From: an uncultured Eubacteriales bacterium
GTDB taxonomy: Bacteria; Bacillota; Clostridia; Oscillospirales; Acutalibacteraceae
Direction: 5' to 3'
DNA: 53,548 bases
Assembly: GCA_934446475.1 (NCBI GenBank)
Contig: CAKSEH010000012.1
Location: forward strand, 1-53,548
Part shown: positions 23,789-33,055 of the stretch, in pieces
How the letters are laid out: every line of letters begins with the position of its first letter
How positions within the stretch are numbered: position 1 is the first letter of the stretch
Translations under genes and position numbers: made by a program
Notes under the pieces: generated by a model
What the model saw: only the letters and a program-made list of their open reading frames with translations
The model's database searches: none
Told to the model about the DNA's origin: nothing

Positions 23789-26134
23789 TTGAAAAAATAT
23801 GCAGCTTTTTTACTTTCGGTGATTACGGTTATTACGTTCCTTGCAGGCTGCGGAGGAAACTCTTCGTCGCCGGCTGCAAAAAAAGGAGGTCTGCCGATAG
23901 CAAAATCCCCCTTCGATACCGATTATAAATCAGAAAACAACGCCCCGATAATAGGCAATGTAACTGCAAAAGCTTATGCCGACGACAGCGCAGAAGTTGC
24001 GGGAAAGGGCTTCTCGGGGGACGGTCTTAAAGTTTATCTTAAAACCGAAAACGGCGATAAGAGTGTAAAATACAATGTGATCGATGATAACCTTATGGCT
24101 GTCTTAATACCCGAAGATGTTAAAAAAGGCGTTTTTGCGCTTTATGCGGAAAACGGGTCGGGCAAAAGTAATTTAAAGCTTATAAACGCTCCGAAAATCT
24201 GGAATTTAAGCTCCGATACGGTGACGAAAAACGAAGAGCTTTATATATACGGTGAAAACCTCACATTAAACGACTTGCCGAAGGTCTTTTTGTCGGACGA
24301 AAAAGAATATTTCGAACCTCACATTACATATAACGACCCTCATAAAGTGGCTTTTAAAGTCCCCGAGACTCTAAAAGACGGTAAAAAATACACCGTTTAT
24401 GTCTATAACGGCTCTGCCGGGGAAGCAGGTCTTGCAAAGGCGGAACAAAAAATCACTTACAAATCCGAAATTACGGAGCAGTTTTCGGGTAAAACAGTTG
24501 ATGTTACCGATTACGGCGCAGACGCAAAAGATATCAAAAACGACGATACCGCAGCCGTGAAAAAGGCGGCAGAAGTCCTTAAAGACGGCGACACTCTTTA
24601 TTTTCCGAAAGGATACTACCTTATAAACGAGGATATAGAAATATCCTGTTCGGTGAAAATAAGGGGCGACAGTGCAGCTCGCAGCGTTATATTAGGCGGC
24701 AACGGTGTTTCGGAATATGTGTTTAAAATAACCTCGCTGCCGTCCGAAATTCGGGATATCCGATTTGAAGTGAAGAGAACAAACGGGAAAATAAAGTCCG
24801 GCTTCGTTCGCATCAAGGGCGACAGCATAGCCACGGGAAGAACAAGGGTAAATATAAGCGGGTGCAGATTTGTGCAGTCTGTTACGACCGATTATCCCTC
24901 TCACGCCTATCCGCTTTATATAGAGCAGGTAAACGGTCTGGTTATAGAAAACAACTATTCCGATTCAACCGGTTTTCTGACCCTCTTCAACGTTCAAAAC
25001 TCCCGCATTTCAAACAACACCGTGAATTCGGGACTTTTTGCGGGTTATTATTACGGGCAGGACACAGTCCGTATAACAAACAGTAAAAATCTTGATATCA
25101 GCGGCAACACTGTTCAGGGCAAGGACGCCGAGCGTGATATGCGGCTCGACCTTAATAGCTACACCGCCGGCAGGGCGGTCGTTATTCAAGGGTACGGCAT
25201 AAACACCTACTTCGGTTTGAACACCCTGAAAAAGGCAGGACTTCCGCACTGCAATGCAGGAGAACTGTTTTTGCTTGAAAATCTTTCCGCAGAGTATGAC
25301 GGCGGCGCCGTTTCTTCTTCGGACGGTTCGGTTTCGACAGACGAATCGAAAAAAGCGCAGATAAAAGCCGATTCCGTGGTTTCCGTGGTTTCGGGCGACG
25401 GCAAATACCAGTATCGTACCGTTAAGTCCGCAAAGGGCGGAAAATTAAACCTTGACGAGGAATTCGACGCTCCTCTTTCGCAAAACAGCCGAATTTTCAT
25501 AACAAGATGTTTTCTTAACACGGCTATATATTCAAATGTGTTTGACGGTTACTCCAACTGGGATACAGACCCGGGTTCCGGAACAAGTCTCCAGGCCTAC
25601 GGAAGCACTCATAACCTGTATATGGAAGAAAATACGATAAAATATCTTCCCGAGGGCATTTGTCTTACTCCGTATTTTTACAATCCGCTTACAAACAACT
25701 GCAAGGCTGTTCTTGCCTGGAGCGTCTTTGATAATAATACATTTGAAAATAACGGCGTCGGCATCCGCTATTCTTCTGCGGGGGGACCGGGCATCGGCGA
25801 GGCACCGGTTACGGTTTCAAACGGAATTCTCATAAGAAGAAATAATTTTAAAAGCACTCCCGATTATAAAAAGGAGGGCTGGATATACACCGGCGGCTTT
25901 GCAATATCAATAGGCACTCTTCCGAGAATGGACGGCGGCAGCAGCCGTCACGATGTGTGGGACGGCAATTGGATAAACGGAGTTTTGATTGAAAACTGCG
26001 TTTTCAAAAACAGCGGTCAGGCAGATATTGCATTTTGCACGGGTCAGAAAAACACCCTGATAAGAAAAAATAACAAGGGGCTTAAAACTATAATTTACGA
26101 CGGCGCTTCGGGTGCGTCGGAGCTTAAATACTAA
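23789..26134 (+). CDS. Lipoprotein: IPT/TIG-like domains plus beta-helix (paralogue 1)
   Basis: An exported lipoprotein of 782 residues. The start is TTG at 23789, preceded by AAAGGAGG at the right distance; the longer frame would read through the terminator. The signal peptide ends in the lipobox LAGC. Two IPT/TIG-like beta domains follow (about 45-240; APIIGNVTAKAY, LYIYGENLTL). Then comes a pectate-lyase-3-like start (VDVTDYGADAKD, DDTAAVKKAAEVL, GDTLYFPKGYYL) and a right-handed parallel beta-helix with many NNT-type turns to the end. Catalytic residues are not assignable. It is about colinear with the products at 35717-38137 and the N-terminal half of 46732-51735. It is followed 14 nt later by a single-module membrane protein gene. 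Confidence 0.88.
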   Translation: MKKYAAFLLSVITVITFLAGCGGNSSSPAAKKGGLPIAKSPFDTDYKSENNAPIIGNVTAKAYADDSAEVAGKGFSGDGLKVYLKTENGDKSVKYNVIDDNLMAVLIPEDVKKGVFALYAENGSGKSNLKLINAPKIWNLSSDTVTKNEELYIYGENLTLNDLPKVFLSDEKEYFEPHITYNDPHKVAFKVPETLKDGKKYTVYVYNGSAGEAGLAKAEQKITYKSEITEQFSGKTVDVTDYGADAKDIKNDDTAAVKKAAEVLKDGDTLYFPKGYYLINEDIEISCSVKIRGDSAARSVILGGNGVSEYVFKITSLPSEIRDIRFEVKRTNGKIKSGFVRIKGDSIATGRTRVNISGCRFVQSVTTDYPSHAYPLYIEQVNGLVIENNYSDSTGFLTLFNVQNSRISNNTVNSGLFAGYYYGQDTVRITNSKNLDISGNTVQGKDAERDMRLDLNSYTAGRAVVIQGYGINTYFGLNTLKKAGLPHCNAGELFLLENLSAEYDGGAVSSSDGSVSTDESKKAQIKADSVVSVVSGDGKYQYRTVKSAKGGKLNLDEEFDAPLSQNSRIFITRCFLNTAIYSNVFDGYSNWDTDPGSGTSLQAYGSTHNLYMEENTIKYLPEGICLTPYFYNPLTNNCKAVLAWSVFDNNTFENNGVGIRYSSAGGPGIGEAPVTVSNGILIRRNNFKSTPDYKKEGWIYTGGFAISIGTLPRMDGGSSRHDVWDGNWINGVLIENCVFKNSGQADIAFCTGQKNTLIRKNNKGLKTIIYDGASGASELKY

Positions 26135-26148
26135 GGAGGATGCGATTT

Positions 26149-27078
26149 ATGAAAAAGATAATTAAAAGCATTTTTGCGTTCTCCCTTTCAATACTTGTCC
26201 TTTCGTCGGCAGCAGTTGTTTTTGCAGACGATGCGGGCACTTTTGAGGACGGTATAACGGCTTTGGGTAAATTTTATTCGCAGTATTCTCCGCTTTTTGA
26301 GTTTGATAAAGAATTCCCGAACGGGGATTTTGAGCAGGGATTTAAGTATTGGATGTCAGACGCAGGGGGAACGGTTTCCTCGATAGCCGAACTTAAGGAA
26401 GAAAACGGAAATCACTTTGTCGAGCTGAACCCCGAAGAGCCGTGGAGCGCAATAACAACGGTAAGATTTACGCTGCCCGGCTTGAAAGCAGGCGAGTCTT
26501 ACGGTCTTTTATATGACTGGCGCTGTGAAGACGACACCCCGTTTGCGGTAAGTCTGCGTTCGTGGTCCGTTGATAAAGACACCTTGCAGGGAAGCGGAGT
26601 GAGAATAGGATATAACAGAGGCACCCTCCTTAAAAAAGCGGAAAACGGCGGATTTAACACCTCTATGGCAACCTATAATCACGAAGTCCCCGAAAAACTC
26701 AAAGTAAACGATATAGACAGGGTGTATATGAGTTTTTCACTTGAACTTGTTGCCGATAAAAAAGGAAAAGTTCAGTTTGATAATTTAAAGCTTGTAAAGT
26801 ATGACCCCAAAAACCGTAATATTTTGTCTTTAGACGGCGAGGTTCTTTATGAGAACGTAAAAAATGCCGCAGGCTCGCTGTCGGCAATACCGAATACTCC
26901 GGAAAAAGAAACAACCGCACTCTATGACAGTTTTCCGACCCTTTCGTTTAAGGATAAACTTCTGTTTTTCCTTGATGACAATAAGATTACAATTACTGCG
27001 GCGGCGGTTGTGGTTGCAGAGGCGGTGATTTTGCTTGTTATTATTCTTAAAAGGAAGAAGAAAAAAACGCAGCCTTGA
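26149..27078 (+). CDS. Membrane-anchored single KYW-module protein (paralogue 1)
   Basis: A 310-residue surface protein with a signal peptide (cleavage near VVFADDAG), a conserved FEDGI element, one CBM-like module beginning NGDFEQGFKYW, the closing KVQFDNLKLVKYD, a linker, a C-terminal transmembrane helix (about 282-302) and a cytoplasmic tail KRKKKK. No catalytic domain is recognised. The module resembles the galactose-binding-like CBM4/9 class only at its start (NxDFxxG...W) and end (IDNxxL). I chose ATG 26149 because AGGAGG abuts the earlier ATG. It probably works with the beta-helix lipoprotein encoded 14 nt upstream. Confidence 0.8.
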   Translation: MKKIIKSIFAFSLSILVLSSAAVVFADDAGTFEDGITALGKFYSQYSPLFEFDKEFPNGDFEQGFKYWMSDAGGTVSSIAELKEENGNHFVELNPEEPWSAITTVRFTLPGLKAGESYGLLYDWRCEDDTPFAVSLRSWSVDKDTLQGSGVRIGYNRGTLLKKAENGGFNTSMATYNHEVPEKLKVNDIDRVYMSFSLELVADKKGKVQFDNLKLVKYDPKNRNILSLDGEVLYENVKNAAGSLSAIPNTPEKETTALYDSFPTLSFKDKLLFFLDDNKITITAAAVVVAEAVILLVIILKRKKKKTQP

Positions 27079-27174
27079 TAACGGCATTGACAGTCAAAAC
27101 AAGGATTTATAATTAAGATAAGATTCTGCCGCTTATTTTAGATTTTCCCTTTCGGCGAGGTTTAAAACACACTT

Positions 27175-27511
27175 CATTCCCTCTGCTCGGGGAAAATGCC
27201 TGCGAAGCAATCGATAATATTGCTCCCACCATAGGCTCCCCTCTTTTCAGCGTAGCTGAAACAGAGGGGAGCTGTCCCGTCAGGGACTGAGGGGTATTCT
27301 TTCCTTGTGATTTAATATTTTTAAATTTTATATTTAATCTTAAAAATTTAAGTTTCTGCTCTGCTTTTGCTTTAAAACAACCCCTCCGAGGCGGCAAGCC
27401 GCCCCACCGTCTCACTGCGGTTCGGTCACCTCACGGCTTAAGACAGTCCCCCGGACTGTCATTCACTTTGCGCTTTAAGCCGCCTTCAGCTACCCTTTAC
27501 ACAAGGGAGCC
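27175..27511 (+). repeat. Interspersed repeat cluster: partial B, short B, A
   Basis: The gap between the KYW-module gene and the cupin gene contains a partial B (about 27175-27233), a short B (27234-27299) whose last hairpin is GTCCCGTCAGGGAC, and A (27374-27511). The rest (27079-27174 and 27512-27600) is AT-rich and without recognised signals. Confidence 0.82.
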
Positions 27512-27607
27512 GATATATTCAATGCAGTTTTATTGATACAATAAGATTTTATTAGAGGTCTTAATAATCCTTTCGTCACAAAATAATTTCATTATCGTAA
27601 AAACAAA

Positions 27608-27643
27608 AACACGCCTGTGCTCTTTAAAGGGTACAGGCGTGTT
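27608..27643 (-). terminator. Terminator of the DUF4432-cupin operon
   Basis: An 11-bp perfect stem AACACGCCTGT (27608-27618) / ACAGGCGTGTT (27633-27643), followed on the minus strand by TTTTGTTTT. It lies 18 bp beyond the cupin stop codon. Confidence 0.9.
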
Positions 27644-27661
27644 CGGTTTAAAAAGTTTAAT

Positions 27662-27985
27662 TTAAAAAGATACCGTAAGAAGCATTTTAAAGCGTTCTTC
27701 GCCGTAAACGGCGTGAGGAATGTCCTTCGGCATAATCAGCGTTTCGCCGCAGCTTAAAAAGTGTTCCTTTCCGCCGACGGTGAATTTACCCGTGCCGTCA
27801 AGAACGGTAACCATAGCGTCCCCTCCGGCAGCGTGAGTCGATATTTCCTCTCCTTTTTCAAAGGCAAACAGAGTCATACTCATCTTCTCGTTCTGAACAA
27901 GTGTTTTGCTGACGATTTGACCTTCGCTGTAAGAAACCTCGTCTTTAAGATTTAAAACAGCTTCTTTTTCGATATTTTTATACAT
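27662..27985 (-). CDS. Small cupin-domain protein
   Basis: A 107-residue single-domain cupin. Motif 1 is reduced (GEEISTHAAGGDAMVTVLDGTG, about 45-66) with one clear histidine, and motif 2 (GETLIMPKDIPHAV) is intact. Such small cupins bind metal and act as sugar isomerases, sensors or detoxifying enzymes, so no specific activity is assigned. It follows the DUF4432 gene by 23 nt with its own site AAGGTGAT and ends at a strong terminator. Confidence 0.85.
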   Translation of the reverse strand: MYKNIEKEAVLNLKDEVSYSEGQIVSKTLVQNEKMSMTLFAFEKGEEISTHAAGGDAMVTVLDGTGKFTVGGKEHFLSCGETLIMPKDIPHAVYGEERFKMLLTVSF

Positions 27986-28008
27986 AAGATATCACCTTTT
28001 TTAGTATC

Positions 28009-29097
28009 TCACAAACCGAGTATTTTATCAATCTTTCTTTCATATTTCTCGGCGTCTTTATCGTCAAGATACCCCACCTCAAGATAAAACGAGATGCTCT
28101 CATTACCCTTTAACACCTTTATCTGACCGTTCCTTTCGGCATTACGGTATCCAAGGTGCTCTGCGGTGGCGGGAAGTATCATACCCATAGCGTCCTCGCT
28201 TGCGGTTCTCGATATCCATCTCACGCCTACGGGAAGTGCGTCAACAGGGTGGCTTACAAAGCAGGCGCCCTCGCCCTTTTTATACTGCATTGTATATGCT
28301 CTGCCGTTTTCATCGGAATCATAGTTTATTGCAAAGCATATCTCGGGATCGTAGAGCTGGCCGGGCGCTCCGACCTCATCCATAATACCGGGATTTTTGC
28401 CGAGCGTTTCCATATATCCCATAAGAGCCTTTGCCTTGTTTTCCTCAACGCCCGCCCCTATTCTTTTATGAACTTTAATATGCTCACTGTCCCGCTTTGC
28501 GCTGTAGATAAGTTTTGCGCCGTTTTCGGGAGCGAAGTTTATATGGCAAAGATACATATATTCCATATCCTCGCTTCTCAGATTTGAAAGCTCAATACCG
28601 ACCTTTATTATACTTCCGTTTTCATAGAGCTTATACGACGGTGAAAACTTATAATGCCTTGTGAATGCAATGTTATAGCCAAGCGCTCCGCCGAGGATCA
28701 CATATTTACCGTTTTCATCCTCCGAGCAGGTTATAAACGCATTATCGTAAGCTATATTCGGGGTCTCACCGTGCAGAGGATGAGTGTCGTCCTGCTGAGG
28801 TACGCCGAATGCCGATATGCCGCAGTGGTACATAAACCCTCCGTAGGTCCTGAGGTAATCGGTTGTATCAAGAGGCTCGGGAACGGTGCCTTTCATTTTA
28901 AGGCTCTTCCCCCCGAAAACGATATCCCAGAGCTGCTGTCCTTTAAACGGCAAAAGAATAAAATATCCCTTTGTGTTTTGCACCTTGAGCGCACAAACGC
29001 CGCTTTTATACCTGAACGCCGTGACACTTATATCCCCGTGAGTGAGTAACAAAAGCTCACTTTTCGGAAAAAATTCTTCAGTTAAATTTACCGTCAT
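28009..29097 (-). CDS. DUF4432 family aldose 1-epimerase-like protein
   Basis: A soluble 362-residue protein of the galactose mutarotase-like beta-sandwich superfamily, DUF4432 group. Visible landmarks are GGFMYHCGISAFG, HPLHGETPN (the conserved HGE-type histidine region), YLCHINFAPENGA and a late LGYRNAERNG. Mutarotase relatives interconvert sugar anomers, and DUF4432 members are usually found in sugar-catabolic operons. I chose ATG 29097, which has AGAGG 8 nt upstream, over a GTG at 29121. The start lies about 20 bp from a C-type repeat array, leaving little room for a promoter outside the repeat. Confidence 0.82.
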   Translation of the reverse strand: MTVNLTEEFFPKSELLLLTHGDISVTAFRYKSGVCALKVQNTKGYFILLPFKGQQLWDIVFGGKSLKMKGTVPEPLDTTDYLRTYGGFMYHCGISAFGVPQQDDTHPLHGETPNIAYDNAFITCSEDENGKYVILGGALGYNIAFTRHYKFSPSYKLYENGSIIKVGIELSNLRSEDMEYMYLCHINFAPENGAKLIYSAKRDSEHIKVHKRIGAGVEENKAKALMGYMETLGKNPGIMDEVGAPGQLYDPEICFAINYDSDENGRAYTMQYKKGEGACFVSHPVDALPVGVRWISRTASEDAMGMILPATAEHLGYRNAERNGQIKVLKGNESISFYLEVGYLDDKDAEKYERKIDKILGL

Positions 29098-29111
29098 ATT
29101 CTTAACCTCTT

Positions 29112-29690
29112 TTTTTAACACGGGGAATATAGCTTTTGTTTTTAATCAAAGCTTAATTTCCCGGTTATATAGCCTTATTAAATTTGCAGTCTTTTAATAC
29201 GGGGAATACTGCTTTGTTTTATATTTAAACCTATTTTCCCGGATATATAGCTTGATTAGATTTGCAATTTATATTATTTTTTACTGTTTTAACATAAGAA
29301 AAAGTTTTGTTTTTATTGTAAGGCTTTGTTGCCCCTTAGGCTCCCTTCTTTTTGTCGTAAGACAAAACAGAGGTTATTCCCCGTACTCAGGGAAATGTCT
29401 GCGAAGCAGACAAAAGGGTTCCCGTTTTCGGAGAAAAAGCTGTCAGCCGGAACGGCTGACTGAGGGGTATTCTTTCCTTGTGCTTTAATATTTTTTAATT
29501 TTATATTTAATCTTAAAAATTTAAGTTTCTGCTTTGCTTTTGCTTTAACAATCCTTCCGTCACGGCTGCGCCGTGCCACCGTCTCGCTGCGGCTCGGTCA
29601 CCTCACGGCTCTGACAGTCCCCTGGACTGTCATTCACTACCGTTCGGCCGCCTTCGGCTAACCTTTACACAAGGAGGGCTTTATCGGTTT
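29112..29690 (+). repeat. Interspersed repeat cluster: C array, B, D/A
   Basis: The 612-bp gap between the DUF4432 and isomerase-like genes contains two C units (ACACGGGG at 29118, ATACGGGG at 29198), B (29339-29470) and a D/A hybrid (29547-29679; AACAATCCTTCCGTCACGG to ACACAAGGAGGGC). It has the left C end seen at 6361 and 33056 but no inverted C array on the right, so it looks like a one-ended version of the composite element. Confidence 0.82.
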
Positions 29691-29709
29691 TCAGTATTAA
29701 ATATTTTCC

Positions 29710-30582
29710 TTACTCCGCAAGCTTTGCAAAGCCCGAAGCAACATCATAAACAAGCTGCAGGTAGTGAATTCCCGACATCGGCTTATTCGGCCAGTTTCCG
29801 CAGCCGATTTCAAGGTTATACGGGCCTTTATATCCTACTTCTTTAAGCGTGAGCGATATCTTTTCGTAATCGTTCGTATCGAGCCAGGAATCAAGCGTTC
29901 CGGGGAGCAAATGCATATCTCTGCCTGCATTTCCGTTCATATGAAGAGCTATAAGATGTTTCCCGAATGCCTTTATCATCTGAACGGGGTCCTGATGAGT
30001 TACGATTGCGTGGCCTGTATCGAGACAAACTCCTATAAGCGGATGATTCATTTTATCAACGTACTCCATTATATCGTCCGAGGTGGTATAATGGCAGTCC
30101 GCATAAGCCTCTCCGCCTGCAAAAACGTTTTCCATAGCAAGTGCAACATTGTATTTTTCAAGATAAGGCAGCAACTTATTAAGCATTATAATATTACCCT
30201 CAACGGTTGCTTTTTTGCTGTCTTCAAAATAAAGGTGGATAACCGTTGTCGGACAGCCCATTTCTCCGCACATTTTGATCTCATTTATGTATGCGCCGAG
30301 ATAGTCGGACTCGAATTTATTATAAAGTCCGTCGCCGAAAAAGTCGCCGGGTAGATAATGAAGATGTGACTGACAAACCTTAAGACCTGACGCTTCAACT
30401 TCCTTGTATTGATTAAGAAAATATCCGTAACCCTTCTCCGAAGCGGCAACCTCCTTGGTTGTCATAGAGCAGAACTGGAAATCAACGCCGTCAAACCCTA
30501 TCTGTTTCATAATCTTAGTCGCCTCGGCAGTGTTAAGACCGAGACCTCTGCCGGCAGCGGACAAACTGTAAGAAATATCCAT
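29710..30582 (-). CDS. Sugar phosphate isomerase/epimerase-like TIM barrel
   Basis: A 290-residue xylose isomerase-like TIM-barrel protein (AP_endonuc_2 superfamily). Candidate metal-binding residues are seen at strand ends: VCQSHLHY, VIHLYFED, AMENVFAG, VCLDTGHA, LHMNGNAG and LEIGCGNW. It resembles IolE/inosose dehydratase and D-tagatose epimerase relatives in general form only. It starts 23 nt after the GH31 stop and is probably co-transcribed, so it likely processes a sugar released by that enzyme. It is distinct from the isomerase-like genes at 10879 and 39765. Confidence 0.85.
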   Translation of the reverse strand: MDISYSLSAAGRGLGLNTAEATKIMKQIGFDGVDFQFCSMTTKEVAASEKGYGYFLNQYKEVEASGLKVCQSHLHYLPGDFFGDGLYNKFESDYLGAYINEIKMCGEMGCPTTVIHLYFEDSKKATVEGNIIMLNKLLPYLEKYNVALAMENVFAGGEAYADCHYTTSDDIMEYVDKMNHPLIGVCLDTGHAIVTHQDPVQMIKAFGKHLIALHMNGNAGRDMHLLPGTLDSWLDTNDYEKISLTLKEVGYKGPYNLEIGCGNWPNKPMSGIHYLQLVYDVASGFAKLAE

Positions 30583-30605
30583 ATTTTTGCCATCTCCTCT
30601 TGTTT

Positions 30606-33029
30606 TTATTGAAGGACATCAATAAGCTCCCTGATTGCGCAGTAAAGACTCTTGTTGACTCCCTCAATTTTATCAAGCCGTTCTGTTCGGTTTAAGAGCG
30701 GAATGTTTTTGCCTTTCAAGACATCATACACGCTCGGCTTTTGCGAATTATCCGTTAAGGAATGCAAAAGTATTTCAAAGCCTCTTTTTAAAACGGCACT
30801 ATTATTATATATAAATCCGTTTTCGTTTTCAAGGGTTATCGTGATATTATCTTTTGCTGCCGCACAAACGGTTACAAACAGGCTGTTTTTGCCCTCATCC
30901 GTTTCGGTTTTGAAATCCGCTTTTTTACCGTTTACAAGCACGCTTACATCGGAAAGAGGGTTAAATCCTTTAAAGCAGACCGTAAAACTGCGCTTTTCGG
31001 GCAGGAGCGCCGTGTTTCCGCCCGGAGCGTTTATCTTAAACACGGCTTTTTTATCAGAGTAACAAAGATTCATTTCGGTTTTGGTGAAATCGCCGTTTAA
31101 ATAACTTTTATCAACACCTTTGTCCTCATAAAGTGTAAAACTGTTATCTGCACCGGGAGCGACGGTTATCTGAAGCTCGCTGCGGAAAGTCTGGCTGTTA
31201 TCGCCCTTTATATGGCAGTTTTCGGGAACTATAGCGCCTGCCTTTAAGAATACCGGAACTTCGGAAAGCGACCTATACATATCAACCGCTCTGCCGCCTT
31301 TGTAAACTATACCCGAGAAAGCATCGGTCCAGACGCCGTCGGGCAGCCAAACGGCGGTTTTTGAAAGGAGTGATTTCTTATCGGCCTTGGTTGTAACGGG
31401 GCAAACGAGCATCTCGCTTCCGAAGAAATATTCGTTTTTAAACCTGTATGCGTTTTTCTCTTCCGGATATTCATAATAAAGAGGAGTGCAAAGCGCTTTA
31501 AGCTCCGTATGAGTGCGGTAATTCATCGTATAAAGATACGGGAAAAGACTGTGGCGCAGGCGCAATATATCGGAAACATTTTTTCTTGCGTCCTCACCGT
31601 AATTCCACGGTTCTTTACCCATAAAATCGTTAGATGTGCAGTGAAGTCTGCAAACAGGAGAGAATACGCCGAACTGCACCCAACGGGTGTAAAGCTCGTC
31701 GTCCCTTGATCCGAGCTCAAATCCGCCGAGATCGTGGCTCCAGTAAGGATAACCTATATTTGCGGCGGTTGAAGTGAAATACGGTTCAAAGTTTAAAACT
31801 TCCCATTTTATTGCGGTATCCCCCGAAAAGCCGACATAATATCTTTCGCTGCCCGTTCCCGCATAGCGTGAGAAGAACATCGGGCGGCGGTCCGACCTCT
31901 GACAGTCAAGCGAATGGAAATGATTGAGTGCCCAGAGCGGGTCAAGACCTTTCATACCGCTCTCTTTTCCTTGCTGCCAATCAACCCACCAGAACTCAAC
32001 GCCCTCATCTTCAAGAGGATGGTGAGCTATCCTGAAATACGGTTCCCAAAAATCCTTATTTTCGGGGGCAAATTTAACCGTCTGTTTTGTCTCGGGGTCT
32101 ACGCCCATAGCCTTCGCCATTTCGGGATAACAATCCTCGTGGAACTGAATTCCTTCGGCAGGATGAAGATTAAGCGAGGGGTAAAGACCTTTTTTGCGCA
32201 ATGTATTTAAAAATTTTTTATGGTCGGGGAAACGGTCGGTGTTCCAGGAATATCCCGTCCACTCGTTAACTCCCTGTTTACTTCCTCTCGACCAATGCCA
32301 GTCCATATCTATAACCGAAACAGTAAGCGGAATATCCTCATCTTCGAAACGGTTCATAAGGTCCAAGTATTCCTGCTGGGTATAGTCGTGAAATCTGCTC
32401 CACCAGTTGCCGAAAACATAAGAGGGGAGCAGCGGCGGCTCGCCGCAAATCTTGTAAAGAGCTTTTGTTGCGCCGTAATAATCGTGGCCGAAGCCGAAGA
32501 AATATATATCGATTACCTTATTTTCTCTCGGAGATATAAAGCCGTCCGGCAGGATCATAAGCTTATCGCTCTCGTCAAGAACCGCATAACCCTTTTCGGA
32601 GCAGACGCCGTCCTCAAACGGGAAATTCTTTATCGGGACCTTATCGCCTGCGCCGTCTAAGGTACGCCATGTTCCCTTAAGTGTGTTCGGAGCGTCGCCG
32701 AAATGCCAGACGGGCTCGTTTTTAAAGTCTTTGAGCTTTATTTTTAAAGTCTCGGCGGACGGTTTTGTTCCTGCCTTATACGAAAGCTCCAAAGCTTTTG
32801 TTTTGATTATAAGCCCGCCGTTTTTGTTTTCGACTTCAAACGAAGGGGTCTCAAAGCAGCGGTTTACAACCCCCTGAGTCGGCAGATCGCAGAATTTGCC
32901 TTTATTATCGTATTCTATTCTTATAAGGCGGTCAAAAATTACGGTAAATCTGCACTTGCCCGATATTACGGTACTTTCCTTTTGCGCCTGAGGCTTATAA
33001 TTGCCCGAAAAATATTTCGGTAACATCAT
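30606..33029 (-). CDS. Glycoside hydrolase family 31 alpha-glycosidase
   Basis: An 807-residue GH31 enzyme hydrolysing alpha-glucosides, alpha-xylosides or similar. An N-terminal beta-sandwich (about 1-190) precedes the (beta/alpha)8 barrel. The nucleophile is the Asp in FWWVDWQQG (about residue 350) and the acid/base the Asp in FSGDTAIKW (about 404). DMDWHW and HDLGGF are typical substrate-site motifs. Two C-terminal beta domains follow, plus an extra ~100-residue tail. There is no signal peptide, so it acts in the cytoplasm on imported oligosaccharides. ATG 33029 is preceded by AAAGGAG. Specificity cannot be read from sequence. Confidence 0.93.
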   Translation of the reverse strand: MMLPKYFSGNYKPQAQKESTVISGKCRFTVIFDRLIRIEYDNKGKFCDLPTQGVVNRCFETPSFEVENKNGGLIIKTKALELSYKAGTKPSAETLKIKLKDFKNEPVWHFGDAPNTLKGTWRTLDGAGDKVPIKNFPFEDGVCSEKGYAVLDESDKLMILPDGFISPRENKVIDIYFFGFGHDYYGATKALYKICGEPPLLPSYVFGNWWSRFHDYTQQEYLDLMNRFEDEDIPLTVSVIDMDWHWSRGSKQGVNEWTGYSWNTDRFPDHKKFLNTLRKKGLYPSLNLHPAEGIQFHEDCYPEMAKAMGVDPETKQTVKFAPENKDFWEPYFRIAHHPLEDEGVEFWWVDWQQGKESGMKGLDPLWALNHFHSLDCQRSDRRPMFFSRYAGTGSERYYVGFSGDTAIKWEVLNFEPYFTSTAANIGYPYWSHDLGGFELGSRDDELYTRWVQFGVFSPVCRLHCTSNDFMGKEPWNYGEDARKNVSDILRLRHSLFPYLYTMNYRTHTELKALCTPLYYEYPEEKNAYRFKNEYFFGSEMLVCPVTTKADKKSLLSKTAVWLPDGVWTDAFSGIVYKGGRAVDMYRSLSEVPVFLKAGAIVPENCHIKGDNSQTFRSELQITVAPGADNSFTLYEDKGVDKSYLNGDFTKTEMNLCYSDKKAVFKINAPGGNTALLPEKRSFTVCFKGFNPLSDVSVLVNGKKADFKTETDEGKNSLFVTVCAAAKDNITITLENENGFIYNNSAVLKRGFEILLHSLTDNSQKPSVYDVLKGKNIPLLNRTERLDKIEGVNKSLYCAIRELIDVLQ

Positions 33030-33055
33030 AAACACTCCTTTTTCAGATTTTTTTA